The notes under the pieces were generated by a model. That model saw only the letters and a list, made by a program, of their open reading frames with translations. It searched no databases and had not been told where the DNA came from. Source: Metaphire vulgaris (taxonomy: Eukaryota; Annelida; Clitellata; Crassiclitellata; Megascolecidae). From it: a stretch of 64,000 bases of DNA. The DNA is taken from assembly GCA_018105865.1 (NCBI GenBank), contig CM030832.1:26489101-26553100 (forward strand), in the 5' to 3' direction. Positions 15,001-29,381 of this stretch are shown in pieces. Positions within the stretch are counted from its first letter, which is position 1; each line of letters opens with the position of its first letter. Made by a program: the position numbers and the translations under genes.

Positions 15001-15670
15001 GGTCATCTGCACGATTTTTAATGGTGCAGGGGTGCAGACCATCTTCTTTCCAGGGGTGCACTGCACCCCCTACATTTTTCCAGGGGGTGCAGCTGCAGCC
15101 CCACTTTGTACAGGCCTGTATAATTTTAAAAGTTTAATCTCTCGAGGAGGTCACTCTAGGGTTGGAGATCACTCTAGGATTTACCATCATGCTACTTAGA
15201 AATGAGTGCTGAGCAAATAAATGACAGGTGACTACTGTGACTGATCAAGGAGACCATTGACGTTACTTGCATTTGCCTTCTAGCATTGCAGCCTTTTATG
15301 AAGTGTCTAGATGAGAGTTGTAGCAGCTTAACTGTGGATTTCTTAACTAACTGTTTGTTTCTTTAGTGTTTCCCAAATGTCTTTTCTATTACTGTGTCAA
15401 TAGAATGATATGCTATAAATATATATACATCACTTGCTCTTATTGGCCTCTTAAAACAATTCTTCCTTTGTCATTTATTCCAGCAGTTTATGCTAAAAGG
15501 CATGAAGGCATTTTGTTAATGTGAGATTGATATGAATGGTGAATTTATATTACATATATATGTATTGTATATATATATACAGTTATCAGTGCCTCTTATA
15601 TTTATATATGTGTATGTGTGCATGCATTTTTTGTTGGAGAATAAAGAACAAAAAACGTTTGCAACATATA

Positions 15671-15721
<51 letters not shown>

Positions 15722-17076
15722 TGTAGGTGTAGCAAACGTATAAAAAGAAATAAAAAATGTAGACAGCACTTTTTCTAAAAATATGAAAAACGTAAAAATT
15801 GTTGAGAAAAATGTTTATTTACTTTTTAGCCAACACAAAAATTAACTTGTTAATTTTTTTACTGTGGTGGCGTAATTAGTTTATAAGTGAAGAAAAGGAA
15901 GATAACGAGAAACATTCATTAGTACATACATACCAGTACATACATAAAGTTCATTTACTAGGCGCAATTATTACAAATACGCCTCGGTTGCCAGGCCAAA
16001 CATATATGTTTTAAGTCAAGCGAGAAAAATGTCATGGTTTAAAATTCCATCTCTAAGAGGAGGCAGAAGCTGATTCCAGAGTGATGGACCAATCGCCCTG
16101 AACGCGCGCTCTCCCATTCTGGTACGATTGCGTGGCATGGATAATGTCCTGGTGGAATTGGAACGCGTGACCATCGTTCGAGTGAGAGCTGTATCAGACA
16201 ACAGTTTACAGTCTCAAATAAGATACTGCGGAGCTTCTTTTCTGAGACATCTGTCGACTAGCGAAAGCAGCTTGTACGATATTCGCTTATGTACCGGCAA
16301 CCAGTGGAGTTGTTGCAGAACAGGGGTGATGTGTTGCCGCCTTGAGGTCCGCGCGATGAGTCGTGCCGCGGTATTCTGAACAAGTTGGAGTCTATATATT
16401 TGGTTTCTGGCCGTACATGCAAGTAGGCTGTTACAGTAGTCGAGACCAGATGCTATGAATGCATGGAACAAGACTTGCACTGATTCCTGCGACAGAGAGT
16501 CAATCACTACCCGTAGTTGTCGAAGCTGGTAGAAACATTCTGAGTAGAAACATCCTGAGGTAGAAACATAGTAGCGCAGGAAACGCTAAATCTAGGCCCC
16601 TATGCGGTAGAGGTAGACCTAGGCCTACAAGTTTTGAAGACATAAAAACTCAAAAGTTTAATCATGCATTAAGGCAAGAACTTTCGATAAAATTGGAATT
16701 TGTTAAAAAATTTCCCTAGAGTTTTTCATCGCCATCTGACTGGTCTGGCCACTCTATGGTTTCCTCCATATAGTTTATATTGTCCTGCTTTTCCTTGAGG
16801 CGAAGATTAGCATGCACAAACACTAGGCCTTCACCTCGCACTCTCTTGCTCTGCGTACGGTTTTGCTTCTTTGTGTGGATGAAGTCAAAAGTTGACCAAT
16901 TTCTCTCATAGTCTGAGGCAGTCGTCACCTGTGCTAGTATTCTAGCTGCAACTCGTCCCATATTGCAAAAGCCGTTGAAAAACACAATAAAATAAAATAA
17001 AAACATCAAGAAATAAACTGTTAAAAATGCATTTGTTGTTGGAGAATAAAATACGAAAAAACGTTTGCAACATCTA

Positions 17077-17120
<44 letters not shown>

Positions 17121-20100
17121 GTATGTACCGTATATGCAAATGTGTAAAAGTAAAAATGATCAGAGAGAAGACAGCAAGAAGAAACGATACTTGAATCAAT
17201 ACAGAAACGAAGACTGCAATGGTTTGGTCATGTTGAAAGAATGAGGGAAGAAAGACTACCAAAGAAGGCACTATACAACTATGTTGAAGGGAAAAAGGAA
17301 GACCAAGAAAAACATGGATAGAAAACTTAAAAGAGGACGCAGAAGAAATGCAAACGAACTTCATCCAAACGACCAGGGCAACAAGAGACAGACAGAAATG
17401 GAAGGAACTCATTCAGACCCATCATCTAACCCAATAGGGAAAAGGAAAGATTGCGTCACAGTAATCATAATATTATATTAAACTTTTTCAAATTAAAATA
17501 ATTGGCTATAAAAACGGGACTCCATAAATATCCGAGGCGAGGGAGGGCTTCGTGGGCCACAGGCATTGCAGGCCCTACGCTCCGGCCCTGGGGAAGAGAT
17601 CACCGGGGCATTTTGACTGACTGGTTGAAATCTGGTCAGAGCAACAGACGGAGCACAGGCTACTGGTAAACGCCTTAGTGATGGCATGAGTGACGGTGTA
17701 CGGTGGCACCAAGCAGTGAGTTCCAGAGCAGGAAGGTGAATTGACACCACAATCCATTGGGAGCTTTTGCAGTTTCATCCTCCGTTTTTGCCCAAAATAT
17801 TCACTTATCTTAGTGGTGCAGAGGCATTTATGGAGACAGGCAAAGACAGGAAATGTGCACTCCTGTTGCTATTGATATTGACTGCGATGATGAAGATATT
17901 ATAAGTGCTTTGGTCTTTGTCATTCTGAGTGAGTCTAATTGTATGTGTAGTGTTATGTTTGGTCTGTGACAGTTTTTAATTCAATTTCTTCTCCCTTCAA
18001 AGCATTACTGAACACATTTAATTGCTTAATCTAATTGCAGTCACCTGTTTCAACTAGCTACAATATTTCTGGCTATGGTGTTATCATACTGATGATAATA
18101 CTTAGGATACTGTTGATGCTGTTGAAAACTGGTGCAAAGTGTTTGTTCTCTATGGCTGCAATTTCACAATTGAGTTTTGACTGCTTTCAGAATTCATTTT
18201 TTGTGTTCCTTGCGCTGTATTTATCGACTTGTTACTGGTTGATTCTTTTTCTGTTGATTTTCTGCTAAGATTTTGTTTCATCTGAGTTTTTGTTGTGGAT
18301 TTTGTCTTTAGTTTTTAGTCTTGAATTTTATTCGTTTAGGATCACTGCTGTAAAGGTAAAAAGTTAGTCCCGTACTTGAAAGAGTAGGGTCCGACGCTGA
18401 TCTCCATGTACTAGGGAAGCAGTGACCGCAGGTGGCTTATGATATCAATCTAGACTAATTTGCCATTGGTTTCTTTAGACCCACGTTTTACCTTTGCAGC
18501 TACCAATTTATCCGCACATATGCGACAAATGCACAGTGACTTCTTTATGGCATTAGTGCTAAGTGGCAGCTGTGGATGTTGGTTATTGGGATGACAGTTG
18601 CTGGAGTGACCATGACATTTGTCATGACAGTGTCAGTTGTGACATTTGGTGAACATAGCTGATAATTGCAGCAGTGTTAGTACTGTCCATTCTGGTGTTA
18701 AGGTCTGTCTGTTCTGCTTCGTGCTATTTATTTGTCAATCCATCAAAACAGTGTCTATGGTTTTAAGAAATAATATCAGAAAAATTTCATCATAGAAATT
18801 GTGTTCATGCAATTGCAACAGTTTTCATTTCAAGGCATAATTATTTTAAAATATTCTGACGTGACCTTGACCTGATTTTCGTTGAAGGGAACTTTTCCGG
18901 AGCCTCTGAAGCCGGCAGAAAACTCGATTGTCTGCACCGATGGATCAGCGCTCCTTCACGACGTCTTCAACCAGTCTTACACTCTGGAGCGCCCAATCTC
19001 CTTTCCCACCAGGAAATGTCGTGCTGCTAGGTCCCGCTGTGACCAGTGTCTTAATCAGCCGCGCTGTCTCACAAAAGGTAACTGCAGTGCAGCGAGGTCG
19101 GCAATTAATCATTGGTGTAGGGAGGCAAAGTACCGCCCTTCAGTGGCATGCAGAGTGGTTAGCACCCTGTGGCCAAGTCTATACAAAACTGATACAAAAC
19201 TGTTGACAAACCTAAAAAGGTCACTGAGGTTACTGCTGCCCTTTTTTATCCAGTTACTAAAGTTTGATTTTGAATTTTGACTGACTATTTTGCATATTTT
19301 AAAACTTGTTTCATGGTTTTTCATATTGTAGCATAGAGACGAATTTTTAAAAACAAAAATGCCGCCCCTAGGGCCAGTGCCACCTGGGGCGGTTCGCCCC
19401 TCTGCCCCCTCGCTACGCCGCTGTCTGTAATGGTTTCACACATTTAGAGATTTTTCAAAGAATAACATGTCCTACATTGATTCTATTTTTGTGGCATGTT
19501 GATGCTAGGGGAAAAGTTTTGGAATTTTTTTATTGTTTTCGTTGACTTTGAGGCTGAATTTTTGCCGTAACAGTGCATTGTTGTGTGTGAGAATATTCGG
19601 TTTCTATTTACGAATTTGCACAGCTTGAGTCTTTCCGAATTGAGTTGATGAAAATGGCTTATGTATAACAACTGACTCCATGTGTAGATAGAAAGCCGAA
19701 TTCTTTAACAGCTGCACTACTTCGCATATCTGAGTCTGTCAGTGCAAAAGCGTTGTTGACTTATAATCTTATTAACTTTATATACATGTATATCTATTAT
19801 AAAGCAATACTATTAATATTATGTGAATTCAAATTGGATTAGAGTGATTTCATATTCCTTGATAACTGAACAATGAAGTTGATATTGCATTTGAGTTACT
19901 CGTGATCTTTTATTAGCCTATGGTCGCGGCCATTGCCGATAATGTTGCTAGTTACAATGATGATGTTGTTGGTGGTGATAGTGGTGGTGTTAATTATGAT
20001 GACAGTCACATTGACAATTTGACAAGTATAGCAGATTACTAAAATCAGATTATTAGAATTATTCAATTTTCGAATCAAGAGTGGTTATGAGTCAATGAGG

Positions 20101-23100
20101 TAATAAATTGAAAAATTATATGTAGACCTTTAAGATATATTTGTTTTTGATATTGTGTGAGAATTGTGTCCTTGTTTGTTTTGACAGATATCTTTGAACG
20201 CAGATGTTGTCATGTCGAATGTTTTACACTCATGGATTGTAAACAGATGATGAGCAAAGAGTGCTTCAACATCTCTGTGGAATGTGCAATGGGTGACGCC
20301 TATCGTTATACGATTCAACCAGTTTTCCAGAACATCAAGACTGAGTTCCAATGCCACATCCAACACGTACAGTACGAGGTCCTCTACGAACTCTTCTACT
20401 TCATCCAAATTCCAAACACTAGCTTTCAAACTCCCAAAGTCCACAAGAATGTTTACGCCAGAGACATTGCCTATCAGAGTCACGGCAAATACAAGGCAAG
20501 TCATTGTCTCACTTAGTGTCATATTATTTACATAGAGTTTTGTTAATGAGTATGACAGATATGCTAGGGTGGGGCCCGTACCGGGCCGGGCGCCTCGGTA
20601 CGGGCTACGGGCCTCGAGGTACGGGCTACGGGCGCAAATGTACGGGCTACGGGCCTTGTACAGGCCGGGCGCTAACAATATTTCTTTAATAAATTCAAGT
20701 TTATATTTGTTTAGTCTTGCCTTTCTCTCCTCTTTTCCTAACAGCAACAAAATATTAATGTTCTATTGACAATTATATATGCAAATTACAATAGCTACAA
20801 CTAAGCTGTGCTACAACTAAGCTGTAATAAAAATTTTTAATTAGGGATCAGCTAGAAAATAAAAAAATTTAAAATATAATTAATGAAAATTATTTGATTT
20901 TGAGTTTACAAACGAATATTGTATTTAATATCCTGTTAGAAGATTATACTTTTATGAAATTACCTTGCAGCCCCGCCCGTACCTCGGGCCGGGCGGCAAG
21001 GTACGGGCTACGGGCCGGGCGGGCCTCAAAGCTCGGGCCCCGGGCTCGGGCTCGGCCCCACCCCAGCAGATATGCATAGAAACCTTGTAGCTTCTGCTAT
21101 TTAACTGCTCTAACCTTTACCTCTGCTAAGAAACATCTATTATTGAATCTATTCATATATTGTCATGTGATAAGTAAATAGTAGCAGGTTTATTTTATAA
21201 TGCTCAAATAGTTCAGCGGTTCCCAACATTTTTGAAAATTGTGCCCCTAGTAAAAGTTTAAATTTCAGTCTCTTTTCACATAACTCAAAGTCAAGTGGTG
21301 GTGACAGCGGTGATGATAGTGATGGTGAATGGCGACTTAAAGCAAGGACATTACAAACAGAGCCTTGAGCATATACACTTATGTATTTAGTCACTTTACA
21401 TTTAGAAGATGCAAAAGTTTTCAGTCAGCTGTTAGACAAAGGTCTCCTTTCTTAGAACAATTTGAGGTGGTTTTACTTCCGTAATGCATAGAATGAGGCA
21501 AATGGAGGCAGTTCAGGACTCTTCTGAGGCAGTTTAATTATTCTGCTGATTTGCCTTGTTTTTACATCAGACAGATTTCTTGAGCATAGAGCACAGCACT
21601 GGACTGGACTTGAAAGACGAGTTTATCCTAATTGGTCGTGAAAACGCAAACAACAGATTCAACTTCACGATTCATTCGGTGAAGACAGAAGACAAATATC
21701 AAAAGAGGAAGATCACCGTTCACGGCATCTCGCCGAATATATTTGTGGCGTCTGTTCAGTTTGAGCGTCCATTTGACTACAGCACGTCGAGCTGGACGCA
21801 CAACAACGACTGCAATAAAAACGTCAGCAGACTAAAGACTGTCCAGAGGCATTATGGGATGGATTCCAAGGAAATAAACGCAGTGCTTGAAAATAATGGC
21901 GGGAACTTTAAATACGCCATCAAATCGGCTGAGACTGCTCCGTATCTTCGATTTTTCATCCCAGGTCAGCTGCCATTTGTTTATGGTTTCTATTATCTTG
22001 AAGGTCTCTCTCTTGTGTCAAGTTGTGTGGTCGTTCCCTGTGCTTTTTAGCTACCTTTGAGTAGAAACTGCCAGATATATTTGAATCAATTCAGTGTAGA
22101 CATTTGGGGGGGGGGGGGTAGAGGGTGGACAGCTCTCAACCCTCAATGTAGGCATCAGTTCATACCATTAAGCACTGGTTGCGTCTCTTTATTTTGGTTT
22201 GACGACCGATTGGGACTTTATATATTATGTTCTTTGCTGCACAGTGGACCAAGAATATTGAAATGAAGTTTTCAAATTTCATGAAAATAGATCAATGGCA
22301 ATTTTCAAGCAGTTATATTTGATAGCCATTCTTATAGCCACAAGATATTGCACACAATTCATTCATAAACAGTGGCACTGTGCTTCAGTTGGGGGGGGGG
22401 GGCTCAATCTGACCTCTTTAACTACTTCACCCACTCAGTTCTATCGTATGCAGTCTTGCAAACTGAATTCCATGACAATCTTCCTGAAATGCATGAAAAC
22501 CTACTTATTTCTCATTCAAAGTCATCATAATGGGAGTTCTTCTTCTGAGTGCTCGTCCAGAAAAGGCACTATGCAAATGCTTTGCTACATTACATTACAT
22601 TACATTACATAAACATACCTACCAACTTTTGAAAATGAAGAAGAGGGAGAATCTTTATAAGGCATTTGGACATGAAAAAACTGTGCATACTAAACTAACA
22701 TAATAGACTAACCACAATGACTCTTTGGATTAACTGACCCTGCATGAATGACCCTACCTTTGGCTATAGCTACTTCATTCTGAGATTAAGCACCTGGGAA
22801 TAAGGAGCTACTGCGGTGCTGCTTTTGAAAGTGCTATAGAAATTCACAAGATTTTACTTACTTACTTAACATGACATCCAACAATCAAACGATTTGTTCA
22901 TTCCTAGGTAAATATTATAGAATTAATGTTACCTTTTATGAGTCAGTCAATGTGTCATATATGCAGCGCTGAGCAGCCAATAAAATTTGGGGAGAATTTA
23001 CATTTAAAATTTGAACTATCTATTATTCGACATTAGATTTGGTTTCATTGCAAATTTATTAATTTCTTGGCCTGCGGGGAAATCGAGAGAACAATGTAGT

Positions 23101-26100
23101 CTGGTGGGAGGTCGGGAGGCAGGGCCGTAAAAGCGGGAGTCTCCCGCCTAAATCGGGAGCATTGGTTGGTGTTCATAAATTCTCTGTTTTGGAAAGCAAT
23201 GTATTCCAATTGTGTATATTGCATTTACCCTCGTTTAAGTGAAGAAATTTCTGACAGAAACACACAAATAAAATGTGCCATCAGATTATTAATGAAGTGT
23301 CATGTGAAATCGTGAGGTCATGCTCAGGGTCATTTTCCCCATGATTTCGCTGTTTATTGAACATATTGGAATTCTAGTCTTGAGCCTTTTGTGACATTTT
23401 ACAAATAGAAGTTGTCTCTTTCAGATCTAGACTAATATCTAGAATAGTTACCCTGGAATAACAATTGGCAGTCGTTTTCATGTGGAAGAATTCTTCTGTT
23501 ATGACGTGCCTGTCTTGTGTCCCACTGACTTCAATTTAACTTTAAAGTTCCCAGCTGTGGTCGTCTCCTCCAGTCAACTTTTCTTCTATACTCAGTCTCA
23601 CTGTTTCTTCCTCTGACTGATCTTTGCAGTTGATCTGATCCACTGCTGATGGATTTGGAGTGCCATTAATAATTAATTCCTTTAGGGGCTGTCTCAGAAC
23701 TGGTTCTAAGTAAGTGCATGATTGTTAAACTATTTGGGCTTAATCTTTCAACAGGTAACGTATCAATTCTTCCGTTTCATTTCCAAAGCAATGGACCTCA
23801 TCTTTTGGCTAATGACTCACTTCGTTCCTCTCTCACTCTGACAAGAAATGGCAGAATCTGGGAAATTGTGATCTCAGGTTAGTTGCTTTGACTTTACCCA
23901 TTAACGCCCTTCATGAATAGGAGTAACATGTCTACATTGGCACAATGCAATGCAAAGTGTGATACATCATCTCGGTATAAACAGAATATGATGCCGTTCC
24001 TGTATATACTTTGAAATTCTCGATGCACGTCTGGTGTCTTTGACAGAGAGAATGTTCTTTTCAAACCATTTGACCTACTTTGTTTTATTTACAACACACT
24101 ACTAACAACTGTAATTCATGTTGTGGTAAATATTTATCTAACAGTGTTGTGTACGTGTACTGGACAACTCAACAGAAACTTGCACTTGCCATAAATATTA
24201 ATAAATTGGAAAGTGTAAACTAGGATATTTTGAAGAGAGCTGTGATTTTTTGCAGGAAGATTGAGCAGTTGTCCTGGTTACCTCGGCGTTACAATCAGCG
24301 GTCGTTTTCATGTGGAAGAATTCTTCCGTTATGATGCATTGATCTTATGTCCCACTGACTTCAATTTAACTTTCAAAGTTCCAAACTGGGGACAACACCA
24401 GGAGAAAGGTTTCGACATTCGCCTACAAGATGCGTTGCATAGTCATACGATCTATCTCACACAGATGGCGCTGCAAGAAGTATTGTTTCTTTCTGTTTAT
24501 TGTTTATTAGAATTCATTTGTTGTGCACAAGTAACAACCAGCATAGAAATGTTGTCTTTGAAGAACTCTCACGTTTAAATAACTCAAACTGGTTTCTAAG
24601 AGACAAAGTATGAATATTGTTTTTATGTAAAACACCTCAAAAATATATTTTACATTTGACCATAACTTTTAGATAAGCATAATTAAGACCAATGTTCATG
24701 CATGCTGTGATAAAGGCAGAGCCGTTACTAGAGTATTTGGCGCCCGGGGCAAGGTATGCATTTTTTGCCCCAAAAGTTTAAAAACTGAAAAATTGGTGAT
24801 GAATTTTTTGCTTATGAGACTTTTTGCAGATTTTTCACAACTTTGGAGGAGTAAAGTTGTGCAGAAAGCGGGTGATGACCTTTTTTTGCTTGTCTTGCTG
24901 GCAATTCCTTCAACAGGCATTTAACTTGTTACAACCATGGTTTCTAGCGCACCCCTCTCCAAGACGGCGCCCGGGGCAGCTTGTCCCCCTACTCCCACCT
25001 AGCAGCATCATGGACATGACGGAGGAGGATGTGAGAGGCAAAAGGTTGAGTAAACCAATACTTATGCTTGAGACGGAATAGAGGGGGCCAATGAGTAGAA
25101 AGGGAAGACAAGAAGAATGACAGTTAAAGAGAACAAACCAAATGGAGGCGATTTGAGAAAGAGTATGAAAATTACTTTTGCAGTCTAATATATAATGATT
25201 GCCTTTGATCTAGAGCCTCTAGTACATTGTACAAGGCTGTTTGCCTATTATCAGACTGGATAAGTGATATCGTCCAGACAATTGCAGATGATGACACAGT
25301 GACTGACTGCCTCTACCCCCAAATAATGTTTGACAGACAATTAAGGGTCAGGGCTTCAATCCTTGTAAACATTGCAGCGTTTAATGAAGCACATAGTTAA
25401 GTCACTGGACCTTTTAGGAAAAACCGAGTTAGCAATTTGTGCAGACGTGGACCCCACAGGGCGTCTAAATTCCTCACTGCTTATTAATCTATGGGATGTA
25501 GAATTTGATGCATGAAAATGATTCGTCTGTCAGTAACAAATTGTGATGTAAATGTTTCCGTAGGAACGTAAGATTCAGATTTTACCATGCATCAATTGCC
25601 TGGTGACATGGTGTTACCGCTGTTCTGTTTTACTGGTTGTTTGGTTGCAGTTACTCTGAATTCTCTATTTTATAATCTAATTCAGAACAGTTCACGATAT
25701 AAGGAATAGAAATTGAAGACAGCCTCTATGCATAGTGTCCTGTATATGCTTGCAAGACATTTCTGATTGGTTAATGATGGCATTGGGTTTTCAATCAACT
25801 GTCTTTCGCTGACTTTGATTGTCTGTTTTGTCTGACTCGGTTGACTCTGAGCACAGGTTTTTGCATAATGCTGCTCATGCTCATGTTCCTTTCCTGTTTT
25901 TAAAAAAAATTGTTTTTCGTGGCATTTTGTATTTGATAACAAATGTCAGTTTAGTTTTAATATAAGTTTGAGAATTTCTCATGTTTAATTTCAATTAGCA
26001 TAGCTACTAGGGTGCACAAGGGTGTAAGGGATGGGGGTAGAGGCAGTCAGTCACTGTGTCATCGTCTGCAATTGTCTGGACGATTTCACTTTTCCAGTCT

Positions 26101-29100
26101 GATATTATAATAGGCAAACAGCCTAGATTGGTCATGACATCGGGCAAAACTGATAAAATATCATTAGCTGGGAGAGGGATAATAAATGATACGCTGTCAT
26201 ACGACCTCAAAATATGATCAGTCTAATTTTTCATTATTCCGCCAGGGCTTCACCCCAGACCCCGTTGGGGGAGCACCCCAAACTCCCTAGATGATGGATC
26301 TGGATATCCGATAACTAGTCTGTAGTAACCTTGGTTCTTCTATTCTGGAGCCCTGGTCACGTCAGCATTAATTTTTAAAACAATTTTTCTCTAATTCTAG
26401 ATATCATTCTCTTTCATGCCAGGTGGTTTTTTCTCCTAGGATGAATGGGATGTTTTAACCCCAGGTGAGCTTCTGGCTACGCCTATGAATTGTCTTGTAT
26501 ACACCTAAACTACGCTATTAGCACAATGATGTCCCTTTGGATATACAGGTCCTCCTTCCCTTGCCGATCACACACTTTTCAGTTATAATTGTTTCAAAGT
26601 TATATTAAGTGCCTAAGACTACTACTGTACTAACTACCCTTGAAAGCGCTATATGAATTCACAAGATTTTACTTATTTACTTACCGGTGCTTAGATATAT
26701 TACAGGTTATGTGTTGCAATCTTGCAATTGTTGCAGCTGCGTGATATTTTAGACGCGCTTGGAGTCAGAACCAGAGGCAGTCAGCAGACCGCCTGAACCA
26801 GACATTCCACTGAATTTTCTTGTTGCACTTTCACTCATCGTCTTCACTCTTCTGGTGGTTTTCAGCATTGCATTTGTCTGCAAAGAAATTAGGTCGTTCC
26901 ATTATGTGAACGACTCGCAAAAGATTGTCATCTGTCACTTGACTGCAGCGGCAGTAAGCAACTCGAGCCAAAGACTAACTGACGAGGCCGGTATAAGGGC
27001 AACAAGGCCAAGACTTGTAGCTGGCCTTTACTTTATGTTCTGGGCTGCGTATAGCCTTGGAGTTACGTTCACGATGTTTTTCGTAATCATCTCACTGATC
27101 ACTGATTCTGAATTGATTCGCGTGAGAGAGATCAGTGCATTTCGGGCAGAATTGTTGAACATGTCAGCATCAGAGATGGAAGCAGTAAGGCAACATCGCA
27201 TCAGTGAGATGATCAGACAGTTGGAGAAGACGGAGCAGAGGCAAAGTGCCTGCAGTCACTACGTCAACCAGCTGTTTACACGACTGACTTCTGACATGGA
27301 GAAACTCTTCCGCAGTCATCACCAGATGCCAAGTACTTCCATTGGATACTTGCTAGTCAAGCACAGTCTCCATCGCCTTTCCGTCTACATGCAGAATTTG
27401 AAGCATTTTTCCAGCCACTACGAAGTGATCGTTACATCGAGTGTAGCGTTTACCGTCACCACATACCGCAAATACCTGCGCTCTGTCTTGCACAGCGATT
27501 GGTTCATATTTCCGCAGAGACTCTTCAACAGTTCAGACACTGGGCGCCATCAAGAGATAAAAGCTAACAACCAACCGTTCTCTATTCTTCGATATGAAGC
27601 AGATTTCGGGGGTTTTCTCGAGATTGAAGAACTGGACCAAGTGAAGCTTTGGCCGATCCAATTCTGGGAGAGGTAAGTAAAGCATTTCGGCTCTGATTTC
27701 TTGATATTTTGAAACTATATGACCTATTAATATGGTAGTTCAGATCAGATCAAGAGATCGCTAATAAATACATTGCTAACTACCGGTAATCATTAATTGC
27801 TAAATAATACATTGGATCATAAAAAAGAGCAGAGAATATCAGAAGAGCATATATATATGTGCTTTATAGACTTTTTGAAAGCTTTTGACTCTGTGATCAT
27901 AACAAATTATGGCAGATTTTAAAAGAAATGGGAGTGCCAATACACCTTATTTGCCTATTAAGAAATTTGTCCACTGAACAGGAAGCAACAGTAAGAACTC
28001 AACATGGAACAACCAGATAGTTCACACTGGGCAGGGGTGTGCGACAAGGGTGCATTTTATTGCCTGATCTTTTCAATATACATGCAAATAAGGAAGGCAG
28101 GATTAAATGAAATGGGATTTAGTATCAGAATAGCAGAACGCATCATAGGCAATCTAGGATATGTGGATGACGCAGTGTTGTTGACAGAGCAAAAGTGACA
28201 TGCGACAGATGCTGGCAAGAGTAAAAGAAGAGAGTGCTAAATCAGTTTTACAATTAAATATCAAAAAGACCAAAATAATGGCATCAGGACAGAATGATTA
28301 CTGATCACTGGATGGACAGGAGATGGATATCACATACCTATCACATACCTGATATCACTTACCTAGGAGCAAATATAAATTGTAATGAAGATGTTGAATT
28401 AGACATAAAGCGATGCATACAACTGTGTAAGAGTGCTATGACAAGACTGGGCAAAATATGGAAAAACAGGGTCATCAAAAAGGAGACAAAAGCTTGCTTG
28501 GTGCAAACAATGGTATTTCCTATAATAATGTATGGCTCGGAGAGCTGGACACTTCAGAAAAAGTACCACAGGTGAATTGACGCTTTTGAAATATGATGCT
28601 GGAGAAAAATGCTGAGGATTTCATGGACAGTCAGGAGAACAAATCAAGAGGTGATTGCAGAAATCAAGTACATCTTCTAATGAATTTGTATAAAAATGAA
28701 AAAGGAGCCAAAACATACCTTAAAGGAGGGTCAAATTAGGAGGAAAAACATTCAACAATTTGAGATATGCTGAAGGACTGATCCTAAAGTAAAAATCTGT
28801 TTTTAGGGCATATTAAAAACTGTCTGAAAAGAAGAAAAACAAAGGAAGATTAATGATTTGCTGGAGAAATCATTGATGCTCAAAAGGAGCTGTTGAGGGT
28901 TTTCTCTCAGAACAGAAAAGAGGAAGACAAAAGACAAGATGGATGGATAACATTATGGAAGCAATGAACATGGACATCGAGGAACTGAGAAATACGGTTG
29001 AGGACAGAAAAGAATGACACATCAAAGTCCGTAATGTCACACAAATTTGGAGATGACTGAGAGAGAGAGAGAGAGAAAGAGAGAGAATATGGTAGTGTTG

Positions 29101-29293
29101 TTGTAGAGGGCTTGGTGGAGTAATGGTAGAGAGTCTTTTGCCATGCAGTTGGATGGTTGTAGGTTTTCAATCTAGCCATAATGACTGTGTAGCGACCTTC
29201 GGAAGGTTGTTCACTTCTAATTCTGAGAATTTCAACAGGGAACCACCTCACTTAGCTCTTGGTTTAGGCTGATGATGCATTATTATCAAAGAG

Positions 29294-29381
<88 letters not shown>

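Larger units (their letters stand above)
15640..17110. mobile_element. Nested repeat: TA-associated MITE copies split by a CR1 LINE
   Basis: 15729-15925, 16565-16650 and 17030-17078 together match the intact element at 45605-45965 (TTTGCAACAT ends, GTGGTGGCGTAATTAGTTTATAA core, GCGGTAGAGGTAGACCTAGG segment). A right end of a further copy lies at 15640-15667. Each outer end abuts an (AT)n run. Confidence 0.6.
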
